The notes under the pieces: generated by a model
Databases searched by the model: none
The model's input: the letters and a program-made list of their open reading frames with translations, nothing else
What the model was told of the DNA's origin: nothing
Part shown: piece after piece, positions 24,601 to 35,665 of the stretch
Layout of the letters: every line of letters begins with the position of its first letter
Numbering within the stretch: the first letter of the stretch is position 1
Program-made: the position numbers and the translations under genes
NCBI GenBank assembly: GCA_025618425.1
Contig: CM046844.1
Location: forward strand, 929,253-993,252
DNA: 64,000 nucleotides
Reading direction: 5' to 3'
Source of the DNA: Heliocidaris tuberculata
Lineage: Eukaryota; Echinodermata; Echinoidea; Camarodonta; Echinometridae

Positions 24601-26995
24601 TGAACTGAACTGAACGAGCTTTTACCCGCTTCATCCATAATATTGGAAGATCGGACATTCAACTAACCTTCTGCAGGATAATTGTTTCAGTAACATCCTG
24701 GAATATAACCTGCCTCAAGAGGGCGACATGCAAACTGGTGTCTCCGTCTGCATCAGGCATGTTAACATCGGCCCACAGCTTAAGAAGCACCTCAACGACC
24801 TCAATATGACCTGCCCTGACAGCCAATAGGAGGGGAGTCTGATGATCCACTGTATATTCATTTACATTGCACTCCCCCTGAAAAATATAGGAATATTAAC
24901 ATGTGGTATTACTTGTCATCCAATAGAAAGAATAATTACAAAAATAAAGATATAGAGCAGATAACTACTTCTAAAGACTCTCAAGGTACAAGCTTCAATT
25001 ATAAGGGAATACAGGTAATACATGAACTGAACAGAGATCACTCCAAGAAATAACACTGTTGTATATCAAACCATTAACAAACAAATCAATCAATTAATTG
25101 GTAACTCTCTCACCTATTCACTCCTGTAATCCGTAACTATTCTGGTACATGTATAAGAGCCCGACAATCGTGAGTCCAAAATTCATCATTTATTTCAAAT
25201 TCATCTCCAAAGTGAAATTGTATGACAGAAAACAACGTAGTGCGTGATTATAAATTTTCTTCAAATGCCTCCCGGCACTAAAAGTGTACTAGCTATAACC
25301 CTTAGCTATAACCCTAGTGGTGACGCTTGTAAACATACCAACAATTTCCCACAATTTAATCTCATCTACAAACCTTGACGATCAGGATCCTAACGATATC
25401 TTCAAAGTTGTTCCTTGCAGCAATGTGCAGTGCAGTTTGGCCATCAATGTTACGAATTGCTGCCAACTCTGGGTCTATGGCCAGTATTCACTGGACAGCA
25501 CTGTGATCAGAGCAGAATAGACAGAGATATTAGTCATAAATCCAGATAATGATATCTCACTATCATATCAACCCATGCAATGACTTTTTTCACAAGGAAA
25601 TAAAAAGTGTATGAGGAAGATGTTTGTAAAATTTGTTTCAATATGATAATCTGTTCACATTGATTGTTATTGATATCTAAATCACCATTATGTTTGTCCG
25701 CAGCAAAGTCAGTTTGACCAGTGCACTCTGTTGTGCCACAATTCAAAACCCATGCAGTTGATTGCTTTTAACAAAATATTCAGTGGACTGTGCTTAAAGT
25801 TTAGAAAGAGAGTTATACATGTATATCATTGTCAAGTTGAGTTCTCAAGTATTAAAAATTAATGGTATAAAACTTACCCCTGGCAACTTCATGGTGATTT
25901 GGTGGAGGTACAGTATCCAACAAAATTGGGTTCACCCCTTACAAAAGATTAAAAATCCTAGTGAAACTGCTTTAAAAAATACACTCAAAGAACAAGCCTT
26001 ATAGCAATGATGGAATAAACATTCTGTGATATGTCTATTGGTTCAACAATATTCATTACATAACAACAGTGTAGCATACCCAGGATATTGTTGAAAATGG
26101 AAGCAACAAAAGTGAGTACATCCCAGCTTTTTTGTGTAGATTGTATATTGGTTTTACAGTGGAATGTTATCCTGGAGGGAAAGATGTTATTATCCTTTCA
26201 AACTGAGAGTAACCCCTAGTTCAATTCTAAGTAGATAATGCCTTTCTGAAGAAGTTACAGGTGGATATGTTGGAGTTACATAGCATACCAAATAACCTAA
26301 GCTTCTCTAGGGCATTCTGTAACACATAAACTGGAGGAAAAAAATATTTTTGACCTCTCTGAAAAGTTGCAGTAGAAACGAGTGGAACAGCATGCAATCA
26401 CAGACAGAAGTAATATTCACCAATTCTACTCTGATTACAAGTGAAATAGTGCTTAGAAACAATGACAAAATTACAAAATTTTGACATTCATTTAGATTTG
26501 ACATTTATTCCAATGTGATATACTACAGGGGTGTACTCACTTTAGTTTCCACCAGTTTGAACAACATCCTTAGTATGCTACACTGTTGTAATGGAATCAA
26601 TATTTTCTACTATAGACATGTCACAAACTGTCTACTCTACCATTGCTGTAAGGCTTGTCATTTTAGTATATTTTTGTTGGTCATTACACTAGAATTATTT
26701 TACTTTTTTAAGAGGTGCCACTCTATTTTGTTGGATACTGTATGTCATATAGGGATTCTATACATGGGAGTCAATCTGTTTGTCCCCTGAGCCTCCCCCC
26801 CCCCCCCCTTCTTCCACAGACCCTATCAAAACATACTCACTAGTGATTGCCTTTCATAGCAGCCCACTGGAGTGCATTGAATTGTCTCTTGTTGCTCAGT
26901 CTGAAGTTAATACCACCTGTCTCTAGAAGGAGTGATAGAACCGGCTTGCTCTGTCCATTGATGGCATCATGGAGAGCAGTGTCACCAAAGTTGTC
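18620..26995 (-). CDS. Mind-bomb-like E3 ligase, 3' part (ankyrin + RING), with internal TGA
   Basis: Seven phase-consistent exons: 26841-26995, 25374-25500, 24668-24877, 21622-21797, 20016-20982, 19455-19548 and 18620-18891. They give 666 residues plus stop. Order: ankyrin repeats (GDTALHDAI, NKRQFNALQWAAMKGN, GQTALHIAARNN, QTPLLLAVRAGHIEVVEVLL, GDTSLHVALL, GQTPLDIVPDA), then a long polar linker (about 224-509), a proline-rich stretch, a first degenerate RING (from about 510, with PCGH), and a C-terminal C3HC4 RING (about 623-655: CPIC, CGH, CEEC, CPFC) ending KMIKMY. This order, and the ankyrin wording, fit Mind bomb (MIB1/MIB2) ubiquitin ligases, which ubiquitinate Notch ligands. The N-terminal MIB/HERC2 and ZZ domains are not seen; upstream exons would lie in or beyond the gap at 27333-27832. 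Codon 56 is TGA, so this may be a pseudogene, a null allele or a sequence error. Confidence 0.8.
20310..20716 (-). other. Four-copy protein motif in Mind-bomb-like linker
   Basis: Within exon 20016-20982 the linker repeats a short motif at fragment residues 313, 359, 401 and 433: HLQMQQKKERQYNLA, HISKQQMEESCHQAA, HIIKQRLEENLHGAD, HIDMQARKESGFNAT. Common pattern: H, L/I, two residues, Q, two residues, K or E, E/K/S, then A near the end. Copies 2 and 3 are preceded by NHTPV and GQTPE. Spacing is 46, 42 and 32 residues. I recognise no named domain. Confidence 0.6.
21955..22170. repeat. Degenerate copy of GGACAAC fold-back repeat
   Basis: Left side has AGGACAACTGCCCC, AATAACCCT and AACTATCCCCTGG. 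Right side has the opposite orientation (GGATAGTTGTCC, GTAATTTTCC, AATAATTGTCC). It appears to be an old relative of the arrays at 41633-42579. It lies in an intron of the Mind-bomb-like gene. Confidence 0.5.
22557..22620 (-). repeat. (TTTCAG)n retroelement tail
   Basis: About five TTTCAG units followed by TTTATTGTTTCATATTTCAC. Read on the minus strand this is a 3' end finishing in CTGAAA repeats, as in some LINE and SINE families. Similar hexamer-then-TTTATT joins occur at 35303-35345 and near 29395. It is intronic. Confidence 0.5.
23244..23282. repeat. GAA trinucleotide repeat
   Basis: About 12 GAA units, in an intron of the Mind-bomb-like gene. Confidence 0.9.
25488..25490 (-). other. In-frame TGA in ankyrin exon of Mind-bomb-like gene
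   Basis: Exon 25374-25500 starts after an acceptor (GATCACAG) with one base completing the previous codon. It then reads A-V-Q-stop-I-L-A-I-D-P-E-L-A-A-I-R-N-I-D-G-Q-T-A-L-H, a good ankyrin reading apart from the TGA. A single change from TGG (Trp) would explain it. Other AG dinucleotides downstream in the exon (after CCATAG, CCCAG, CAGAG, GGCAG) leave zero or two bases before the frame, so none bypasses the stop in phase. Confidence 0.75.
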
Positions 26996-27332
26996 CTACA
27001 TGAAATAAAAGTAAATCCCATATACTGTGTGATAGGATATATGTACATCCTGCATTTTATGCAATTTAGAGAGAAAGTTAATCTCTAAATAATTTAACTG
27101 TTTACGAAAAAAGCAAACAGAATTGTACTAAAAGGCCCATATTCAGAAAATTGTACTATGTATGGTCTAGATTCTAAACCTCGACTAAATAGGTAGAGTA
27201 ATTATGCTAATACTGTAAGTAAATAACAGAAATTGTGTTATTCTATTCGGCTAATTACAAAAATACACAGAAATACAAAAGAACAAACAAATAATACAAT
27301 TGACGAAGGTTGAAAATAATATAATTTGACCT

Positions 27333-27832
27333 NNNNNNNNNNNNNNNNNNNNNNNNNNNNNNNNNNNNNNNNNNNNNNNNNNNNNNNNNNNNNNNNNNNN
27401 NNNNNNNNNNNNNNNNNNNNNNNNNNNNNNNNNNNNNNNNNNNNNNNNNNNNNNNNNNNNNNNNNNNNNNNNNNNNNNNNNNNNNNNNNNNNNNNNNNNN
27501 NNNNNNNNNNNNNNNNNNNNNNNNNNNNNNNNNNNNNNNNNNNNNNNNNNNNNNNNNNNNNNNNNNNNNNNNNNNNNNNNNNNNNNNNNNNNNNNNNNNN
27601 NNNNNNNNNNNNNNNNNNNNNNNNNNNNNNNNNNNNNNNNNNNNNNNNNNNNNNNNNNNNNNNNNNNNNNNNNNNNNNNNNNNNNNNNNNNNNNNNNNNN
27701 NNNNNNNNNNNNNNNNNNNNNNNNNNNNNNNNNNNNNNNNNNNNNNNNNNNNNNNNNNNNNNNNNNNNNNNNNNNNNNNNNNNNNNNNNNNNNNNNNNNN
27801 NNNNNNNNNNNNNNNNNNNNNNNNNNNNNNNN
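27333..27832. other. Assembly gap of 500 N
   Basis: Exactly 500 N, a conventional size for a gap of unknown length. It sits just upstream of the first visible exon of the Mind-bomb-like gene, so missing exons may lie here. The linkage of the two flanks depends on scaffolding. Confidence 1.
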
Positions 27833-28084
27833 CAGTATAATGTCTATACAGAAACAACGTTTAGCCTATCCCATAATTATTTGCACGTAAAGGAAACAAA
27901 ATAGAAAAAAATTACCTTGATAGTACATCTCTTTTAATTAAAATTGGAATTTACATACAATAAAGGATTCCTCGCAGTTTTTAAAGCATTGAATTCGAGG
28001 TAAAACCATTCACCAGCCCAGTAAATTTTCCAAGTACACCGAGGAATCAATTTCACATCTATATAATTATATTCAATCGACTTG

Positions 28085-28603
28085 CCAATAAACCAACCAA
28101 TTAGCCAACCAACCAACCAGTAAACCAGTCATCCAACCAAGCAAACACCAGTCATTCTACCAAATAATTAATCAATCAACCAAGCAACCAACCGACCAAT
28201 CAACCAGTCAGCCAATCTAACAACCAACAAAACAAGCAACCAACAACCCATCAACCAACCAATAAACCATCTAATCGACCAATTAACCAATCAATCACTC
28301 AATCAACCAAGCACTTATTCTCTCGCTCAATCTCTTGCTCAATCGACTAACCAAACAACAAATTAATCGAAAAATTAATCAATTAATGAATACACATCAA
28401 TAAACTGATCAATCAATAAGTCGGGGTATGCATTCACCAATCACTAAACTATCAATAACTATTCGATTAATCATTTACCAACTAAATAACAAACCAACCA
28501 CCAATAATAATTATTTTTAAAAACCACTCAATCATCAAATAATGTTGAATCAATCCATCATTGGTAAGATTGATTTGTTCACTCATTTATTAAATCAGTC
28601 AAT

Positions 28604-28637
<34 letters not shown>

Positions 28638-28650
28638 GCCAATCAGTAAA
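28085..28650. repeat. Cryptic AATC/AACC tetranucleotide region
   Basis: Over 550 bases made mostly of shuffled CAAT, CAAC, CCAA and AATC words. Clean runs occur near the ends (about 28095-28120 and 28598-28640). It looks like an old, mutated tetranucleotide microsatellite. A small related patch occurs near 31800-31990. Confidence 0.75.
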
Positions 28651-28959
28651 TTCGTTGGTGAATGAAAGAAAACAGCCGTTTGCATGAAATGTCCTATAGT
28701 ATCATTTCATTTCAGTCAATTTTTTATTGTCTCATCTCGATATGATACGACATAAAAGAGTGCAAAAAGAAGCATTTTAAAGAAGTAAATTGTTTGACAT
28801 AAATGGCTCTGAAATACTGTTTGACTTCATGCATGAAAATGTGCCTGTTTCTAGTATTTTGATTGTAATTCACAAAACTATTGTGCGGGGAGGGAATATC
28901 ACATGTATTTCAATTCCCCCCCCCCCCCCCCCAACTCAGGTGGTCATCTGTACCGCATG

Positions 28960-29395
28960 CGCGTTCCCGATTTTTCGGGAAAAGGGGTATATTTTAGGGG
29001 CTCAGTTCGGGGGAAAAAATCCCGAAAAATCGTTGAAATAGGGGGTCTTTTAGCATTTTTCCCGAAATATTTTTAATTAGGGGTAGTTTTCTAATCTTTC
29101 CCGAACAATCCTGAAATAGGGTCCCTAATAGGGTTAGTTTCAAACCCCCGCAAAATTCATCGGCACTCTTCCTTCATTTAGGGGTAATTTTGCAAGGTTC
29201 CCTTCCAAAAACCTGTGATAGGGGAGGGGGGGGGGGGTAATTTTGCTGGCTTCCCTTCCAAAAGCCCGTGATAGGGGGTCAAAATCCTAACCCATTTCCA
29301 TCCTTAAAAAGGGGTATCTCTAAGAATCTGGAACAAGCATATGTGTATGGTTGACCGCCTGAGTGGGGGGGGGGGGGGGGGGCGGGATTTCAATT
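28960..29395. repeat. G-run repeat with internal duplication
   Basis: Recurrent phrases (TCCCGAAA, AGGGGTA, CCCGAA). A unit of about 45 bp is present twice (about 29181-29225 and 29236-29280), sharing TAATTTTGC, TTCCCTTCCAAAA and GTGATAGGGG. Long G runs are at about 29229-29237 and 29367-29381. Confidence 0.6.
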
Positions 29396-29579
29396 CGTTT
29401 ATTCATTCATTCAGAAACATGTAGAAAAAAGTTTTTTTTACTGGGCAGTGAGACTAACCATAAATAAGCAGATTATACATTATGTATTATCTGATATAGT
29501 TACTGGTGAGGCTCAGCGTCAGTAATGTTATTTTTTTGCAGGACGAACGCGACAGAGCTGCTCCATTTACTTTCTTACA

Positions 29580-30932
29580 TCAATTCAGCTCCGATATAAG
29601 AAACCGTAGTGCGCGCACGATCTCAAGTTCGTCCGTTCTACGCGGAGATTGATCATCGTCGCGATAGTTAGGGCATTCTTGCTGATCCGCCTTAATAAAC
29701 TTCTTCACGTTCATACCCATAGAGGCGAGGTTCTTCAGAGCGCTGTCGTAGTCTTCTTCCGACATCGTACGATCACGGGCGATGATCCAATTGTACTGGA
29801 CGTTGATAAGACCATTTAAATACTCGGTGCAGACGAAGTTGACCCCGTACTTTCCGTAGTCGACATATGGTATCACGTATTTGAGAGGATCGTCGCTGGC
29901 ATAGTCTGAAAATTATATTAGAAAATTGAGACGAAATTAGGGCAAAAGATCAAGCCGCGTAGATCTTGTCAATAATTTGAGTAATCTTTTTTTTTTTTTT
30001 TTTTTTGGTTGAAATAATTTGGTTAGCATTTACAGTTACAGACCCGTAACTAGGATTTTACTTGGAGGGGGGGGGGGGGGGGGGGTGCAGACATTACATA
30101 AGGTGGACCTTATTAAGGGAGCAGAGCGCCCGAACGGGGTAGGGTCTGTGAGGGGTGTCCCTCCAGTCCTCCTAGGGTAGGAGAAATTATGGCATTTTTC
30201 TATCTGATAGTCGAGTTTTAGTTGCATTTTAGGTTCAAAAGGGTTACATGTCTGAATGAAGACTTAGCATATCGTCAAAAGATAAAAGCTTAGTGATCAA
30301 GGACATAGGGTCAGTGCGTCGATAACACATTCAGGATAACAATCTCATTAAATTATAAGGTTTTGAAAGCAAATTGGTTACAACTCCCTTTGAAATAAAT
30401 GCTTTATATAATGATTGAAAAAGTAATTTATTACTATTTTTCATGGTTGAAAATCTGTCATGGGAGCAGATTGCCCCCCTTGCCCCTAAAATACGCTAGT
30501 GCCCAACGGCCTTACAAAAGAACACAATAAAACTTTACTCTATAATTCGATTTTTATAATCTATATAATTATGTAAAGATTACAGAATAAAGAAGAAATG
30601 AAGGGGGTGTAATACGTACATAGTATGCCTGTGTTCCATGTAGATATGTTTTTAACTGGAAAAAGATATGAGTAGCTCCGGTCGTACTGAGCATCGATTC
30701 CCGATTCATTGCTGAGCAAGTAGCCATCTTTCACAGTGTAGTTTTGCGTTTGGCATCTTAAACCTTCTTCGTCGGACCTATAGAATCTGGCTATTTCATA
30801 CCAGCGCCCAGCGTAGCGGTGGACGTCGAAATCGTAGACCGGACGAATGTCGGGGCACGGGCCAAAGCTTATGACCTGGGTTGAGGAATACCCGGCTAGG
30901 GTGAGGAAGAGGAGAGCGACGAAAACTCGCAT
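29580..30932 (-). CDS. Secreted lipocalin, apolipoprotein-D type, 212 aa
   Basis: Two coding exons, 30620-30932 and 29580-29905, joined in phase 1, encode 212 residues. A signal peptide (about residues 1-18, hydrophobic, ending YSST) precedes the mature N-terminus QVISFGPCP. Lipocalin motif 1 is GRWYEIARF at residues 42-50 (G-x-W at 42-44). VDYGKYGVNFVC matches the second conserved strand region, and NWIIARD (143-149) with the following helix matches the C-terminal part of ApoD and bacterial Blc. Cysteines at 26, 60, 130 and 182 fit the two ApoD disulfides. Sequons NYT, NES and NIS suggest N-glycosylation. The family binds small hydrophobic ligands in a beta-barrel; the ligand here is unknown. 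The tail is short and charged (DDDQSPRRTDELE). A minus-strand TATA box lies at 31091-31098. Confidence 0.88.
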
Positions 30933-31090
30933 AGTGGTAGTGACTGTCTATTTCAGTCGTGTAATTATAAGGAGAGGCAGAGGTCCAGAGATAGTTCAGA
31001 TCTTGGTGTAACATGAATTCACCTTACTCTCACATGTTTCTTTCGCTGTTATAGTCAGCGTCTCTAACACAGCCTTGTATAATCTCGAGT

Positions 31091-31098
31091 ATTATATA
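31091..31098 (-). promoter_or_regulatory. Candidate TATA box of first lipocalin gene
   Basis: TATATAAT on the minus strand, about 160 bases upstream of the start codon at 30932. Transcription would begin near 31065, giving a leader of roughly 130 nt with a few upstream ATGs. Supported by position and motif only. Confidence 0.45.
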
Positions 31099-31642
31099 GG
31101 GTACAGACCAGAATTATACGCTTTCACGGCAATGCTACGAAACACAATAGCAAAAATTACTGGAACGGTTAGAAATGTAGTCAATTCATATTCGCTGACT
31201 GAACTTATTTTGGTCTGAGATCAAAAGGACCAAATATTTCATCGTTTGTTCGTCTTTCTCTCTTTCAGTGGCGTATCTAGGAGGCCTGTTGTGCAGAACC
31301 GAGGTATCGATGGGTATATAGGCTACCCCCTCGTTTTACAGGCAAGAGAAACAAGCACTATGGGTTTTCAGGGACACGTTTAATTAATCTGTTAATCAAC
31401 ATTTTGATGCACCTCAAATCGGAAGGAGTTTCCCTTTTCACTTCAAAATATTGATTGTTGGGAAATACATGTTTTCCAAATAGTATTGGAGCTTGAAGCT
31501 ACGGTCGCTCTCTCCTTTTAAATCATATATTTTCATCAAAATACTTACGATGATATTTGTAATAGGACATTCGTACTATAAAGAAATGAATTTTAGATAA
31601 TATGCAATTTCCCTTCATAATCCAAGTACATGTACTATCAAC

Positions 31643-31796
31643 AAGTGGCGTACCCAGGATTTTATAAAGGGGGTGTTTAAGTTTATTCTAATTCTCTAAC
31701 AAGCAAAAAAAAATAAAAAAATTTTGTTTCATTTCTAAACACCTAAAATACTGCTAAACACCCAAAACATCCCCCACCCCTCGGTACGCCTATGCT
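31643..31796. mobile_element. CAGTGGCGTAC-type element, second copy
   Basis: Starts AAGTGGCGTACCCAGGATTT and ends CCCTCGGTACGCCTATGC, with AATTCTCTAACAAGCAA inside, as in the element at 14878-15132. No clean target duplication was found. Confidence 0.55.
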
Positions 31797-32194
31797 ATGA
31801 ACACTGACCACTTTCCGAATACATTAAGCAATCATTCAATCACATAACCTCCATCATTCAGTTAACCAAATAACAATAACCAAATAATAACCAAATAAAT
31901 CATTTCATCTATAAATACATATTTATATATCGATAAATTGATAAATCAATCAAGCAGACAAGTCAAATCAAGTAATCAATCTATATATTTTTTTCAGTAA
32001 CACTAATCAATCACCAGTCATGAATATCAGCACCCTGTCGAGTTTGAAAAAAGATTTAAATGAAATTATCGTCATTTTATCCATTCTCTTCACTCAGCCA
32101 ATCACTCCCCCTCCCCTGAACATGCACAATTCGAAGAGGGAAAAAGTGGGTCTATAAAAAGTTCGGATGAAGCGTTATTCGAGATAACAGGTCA

Positions 32195-32352
32195 GGGCCC
32201 CGTAACACAAAAGTTTGCAATAAATCGCAAAACGGCAGTGGCCAATCAAGAGCATTGATGCAAGCACATATTGTTCAAAAGGCTGACCATTAACCAATGA
32301 GAATCGTTGTTTTACATTTGCAGTTGATTGCATACCTTTGTGTTACGGGGTC
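32195..32352. mobile_element. MITE with about 18-bp inverted ends
   Basis: Left end GGGCCCCGTAACACAAAAG and right end CTTTGTGTTACGGGGTCC are inverted repeats with one or two differences. At about 158 bp it has no coding capacity. It resembles in style the GGCCC-ended elements at 49381 and 50464. Confidence 0.7.
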
Positions 32353-33442
32353 CAGAAGGCATATCCAGGGGTCGCATTATCCGCGGTCCTCATTTTTGAC
32401 AAATAAAAAGAAACAAAAAATGATGTCGAAAAAAAGGCCCTTAAAACTATACCCCCTTCGACCCGCCCCTCGATAGAGTCAGAGAAAGCAGAAAAAGACT
32501 TAAACATCACATTCCGTGAGGAAAAAGAATAATGTTGGGGGGGGGGGGGTTACCTCTCTCTCCTCTCACTCTTTCTCGCTCTTCCCACTCCATTATATTT
32601 TTCCCCCCCCCAAAAAAAAATAATAATGTGAGTCCGTGAATTTAGAGGCGAGGCCTCCAACTGATTTGTAATTTGATACATCTCTTAGATAACCCAGCGA
32701 TGAAAAGGAAGACAAGAGGGGTAAGATCTCGCATGGAGGATGGAGTTGGGGTATTGGGAGTGTTCAAGACCCGGTGAGACCTTGTTTATGGAAGAGCTCT
32801 GCAATGGTGGATCCAGTAGGGCTCCGGTAAAGATACTGTGCATGGTCGTTATGATGAATAGGCTATACAAGAATATCACGTAATGTGATATACGCTATAC
32901 AAGAATATTATGTAATATGTACGTATTTATTCATTGAACTTCACTTGCATATCCATCAATATTTTGTTCGAATATAACATCAATAATCTGAACAGTAATA
33001 ATGATAATAATAATAAGAGTAACACAGTTATAACAAAACAGAACAATATATCGTGAGTATAGCATTCAAAACATAAACAAAAACAAAATACTCATAATTG
33101 ATCAACTAGACATGCTCTTTCATGAAATATAAATTATGATAAATCATATAGGCTACAGGCATACTATAATGTGACACTATGCAAGAATATTATGATAAAT
33201 CATAGGCTATACAAAAATAAAATGTTATATATACGCTTTACAAGAATATTATGATATAGGCTATATTATTATAATGTGATACATGTATACGCTATTATTA
33301 TGCTATAGAAGAACTTGGTGGTGGTGTTATTATCAGAAAGAGGGGGCGAAATATTTTCGAAGGTACAACGAAACGGATTTTCCCCGCAAGTCATTTTCTC
33401 CCGAAAATCCCAAAGCCCCGAAAGGAGAGTCGCTGGTTTCTT

Positions 33443-33984
33443 AAAAGGGAAGTCCACTCTAGTGTTAAGTTGATTTGAATAAAAGCAGTAAAATGAGGGA
33501 AACAAATTAGTGAAAATTTGAGCAAAATCCGATAAGAAATAAGAAAGTTATGAACTTTTGAAGTTGTGATCAGTCAAAAACAAATTGGCAACTCGGCGAC
33601 GTATCTTGCGAGTTCCTCTCCCATTTGGGCTGTACAGAAAATCTCATAAATTTTCATCTTCTCAGTTGTTGATGAAGGAATACATTTTGTTTCATACAGG
33701 TTTTGTGTAAAAACATATGTGCAATTATTATATCTAGGTTGCATGTATGTTTACATATTTTCTTTAGAGAAAATGGAAATTTATGATTTTTTTAGTATAC
33801 AGGGCGAATGGGAGAGGAGCTCGCAAGATACGTCACGAAACTACCAATTTGTGTTTGATTGACTTACACCTCCAAAAATTAATAACTTTCTTGTCGGATT
33901 TTGCTCAAACTTTCAGAGATCTGTTTGTTCAATGTTTCTGCTTTTTAAAAGCTAACTTGCTATATTAGAGTGGACTTTCCCTTT
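33443..33984. mobile_element. Long-TIR MITE flanked by TTAA, copy 1
   Basis: Ends AAAGGGAAGTCCACTCTA and TAGAGTGGACTTTCCCTTT. The two halves are roughly reverse complements for about 200 bases each (for example GCAAGATACGTC against GACGTATCTTGC). TTAA occurs at both borders, fitting a TTAA-targeting family (piggyBac or Kolobok type; inference). Relatives: 52226-52946 and 54524-55463. Confidence 0.7.
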
Positions 33985-34401
33985 AACGTCTAGAAAAGCT
34001 TATTTTGCACGTAAAATGTTGTATATTGCATACTCATTGTGTTGTAATTGATACATCGGATATGCTCAGGTTCAATAAATTCATTTACTTATTAATGTTG
34101 TTTCTCAAAGGGGAGGCCTCAACCGCCCCCGCAATTCTCCTGTACTATATAGGAAACTTGTATGAAATAAAATTCATTCTTCGTATTGATTGTGTGTTCG
34201 TTGGGCGTGTCACCGAGGGGTACTATCGAGAGTAAGGTAAACTTGCACTCGTTCTGTAAATAAAGAATAACAAAAGGGGCCATCGCAGAGAAGCGTTATT
34301 ACGTAATGAGGGTGAAACAAGGACGCTTGATATAATGATGATCTTATGCCTCTTTCTCGATCAAGCTGATCCTGAAGATCTTTTTGCAAGGTCAACCCTG
34401 A

Positions 34402-34729
34402 CAGTGGCGGATCTACGGGGGGGGGGGTTAGGGGGGGTTTAAAACCCCCCCCCCCTTGGGCTGCCAAGTAAACATTTAGTGTGCAAAGGAAAAAAAAAAA
34501 AAAAGAGAAAAAAATAGAGCATGCAAGTATGCTTAAAATCGCAAGCTGGCAACCCTAAAAATGAAAAATCTCCCTACTGTGGGAGGGGGGATACCCCCCC
34601 CCCACACCCTCCCCCCTCGCTCGCTTTGCTCGCTCGGGCTCGGTCGCTACGGTCGCTACGCTCCCTCGCAATACCCAGCTCAGCCCCTCAAATCCCCCCC
34701 CCCTTGGAAAAAAGCTAGATCCGCCCCTG
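34402..34729. mobile_element. Non-autonomous TIR element, copy 2 (inverted)
   Basis: Begins CAGTGGCGGATCTACGGGG and ends AAGCTAGATCCGCCCCTG. It is the reverse complement of the element at 12211-12537 over essentially its full length, including the GGCAACCCTAAAAATGAAAA interior. No clean target duplication is visible. Confidence 0.75.
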
Positions 34730-35302
34730 TATAATCGGGTTCAATTTTACACGGAGGGCGGGGGTGCCGGTAGGAAAAAGAAAAAGAAATCCTCTATCTG
34801 TCACTGCTTGGTCTTTTTCACTGATTTATTTTTGTACCAGGACAGATTACATCTTAGAATCGTTACACTCAAGTAATTTAGAAATGCCCAGTTTCTACGT
34901 TTTCCTTCCTCTCTCTTTGCCCCGTTAGTGAGAGTTTGCAGGCACAAACCCTGGTCAGTCGTAAAAGGGTGTCTGCACTGTAAGACTACCGTAGGCCATG
35001 TACTATATATGCTCCTGACACGACCAGAAGGTAGCTGAATTAGGCTTCTCTCAAGACACAATGATTTTCTGATAAAGTGTCAAATTAGGGTCTGTGCTTG
35101 CAGACTAGTTAGTGAGTCTGGGATACCTCCAAGAGACAATGCGTTCTACATTCCCTTTCTCTTTCCACTCTCTCCAATTCTTTTATTAATTCACTGTCAT
35201 ACTTTCTTAATCCCTCACTCGTTTTCCTCCTCTCTCCATTCTCTCCTTTCCCAAACTCCTCCACCCTCTCTGTCTCTCCTCCTCTTTCCTTCCCCTCACT
35301 CC

Positions 35303-35345
35303 ATCTCTCAAATTCAAATTCAAATTCATGTTTATTTCATTTCCA
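35303..35345 (-). repeat. (AAATTC)n retroelement-like tail
   Basis: Three AAATTC units followed by ATGTTTATTTCATTTCC, the same layout as the (TTTCAG)n tail at 22557. Confidence 0.4.
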
Positions 35346-35495
35346 ACAGAAACTTGGCTTTACAGATATTTTAACAGAAAATATGAAAAACATATGTACA
35401 AATTCATTTTTTCTTAATAAGTGTACAAGTACACTGAACATATAAATAAGTTATTATAATGAATTATCAAAAGAAATTTATAATTTCTGAGGAAA

Positions 35496-35588
35496 TCTCT
35501 CTCACCCGTCTCTCCCCCTTCTTACTCTCTCCCTCTCTCTCCCTCTCTCCCTCTCTCTCTCTCTCTCTCCCTCTCTCCCTCTCTCCCC

Positions 35589-35621
<33 letters not shown>

Positions 35622-35665
35622 CTCCTTCTCTCTCACCCCTCTCTCCTTCTCACTCTGTCTACATT
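35496..35665. repeat. CT-rich microsatellite
   Basis: Long imperfect (CT)n with CCCT interruptions. It generates a Ser/Leu/Pro-repeat open frame that is not a gene. Confidence 0.9.

Larger units (their letters stand above)
27833..29579. other. Intergenic; low-complexity sequence
   Basis: No gene recognised. The minus-strand frame at 27934-28116 (with WAGEWFYLEF) lies upstream of the gap but shows no Mind-bomb feature. The listed tetranucleotide region and G-run repeats fill most of the interval. Confidence 0.6.

Noticed and set aside
27255..27904. Two frames of about 200 codons across the N gap
   Set aside because: They consist of unknown bases; no sequence evidence.
27934..28116. Minus-strand frame with WAGEWFYLEF as a possible upstream Mind-bomb exon
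   Set aside because: No MIB/HERC2 or ZZ motif and no clear splice sites with a matching phase.
32685..32879. Minus-strand 64-codon frame
   Set aside because: No recognisable motif; surrounded by repeat sequence.
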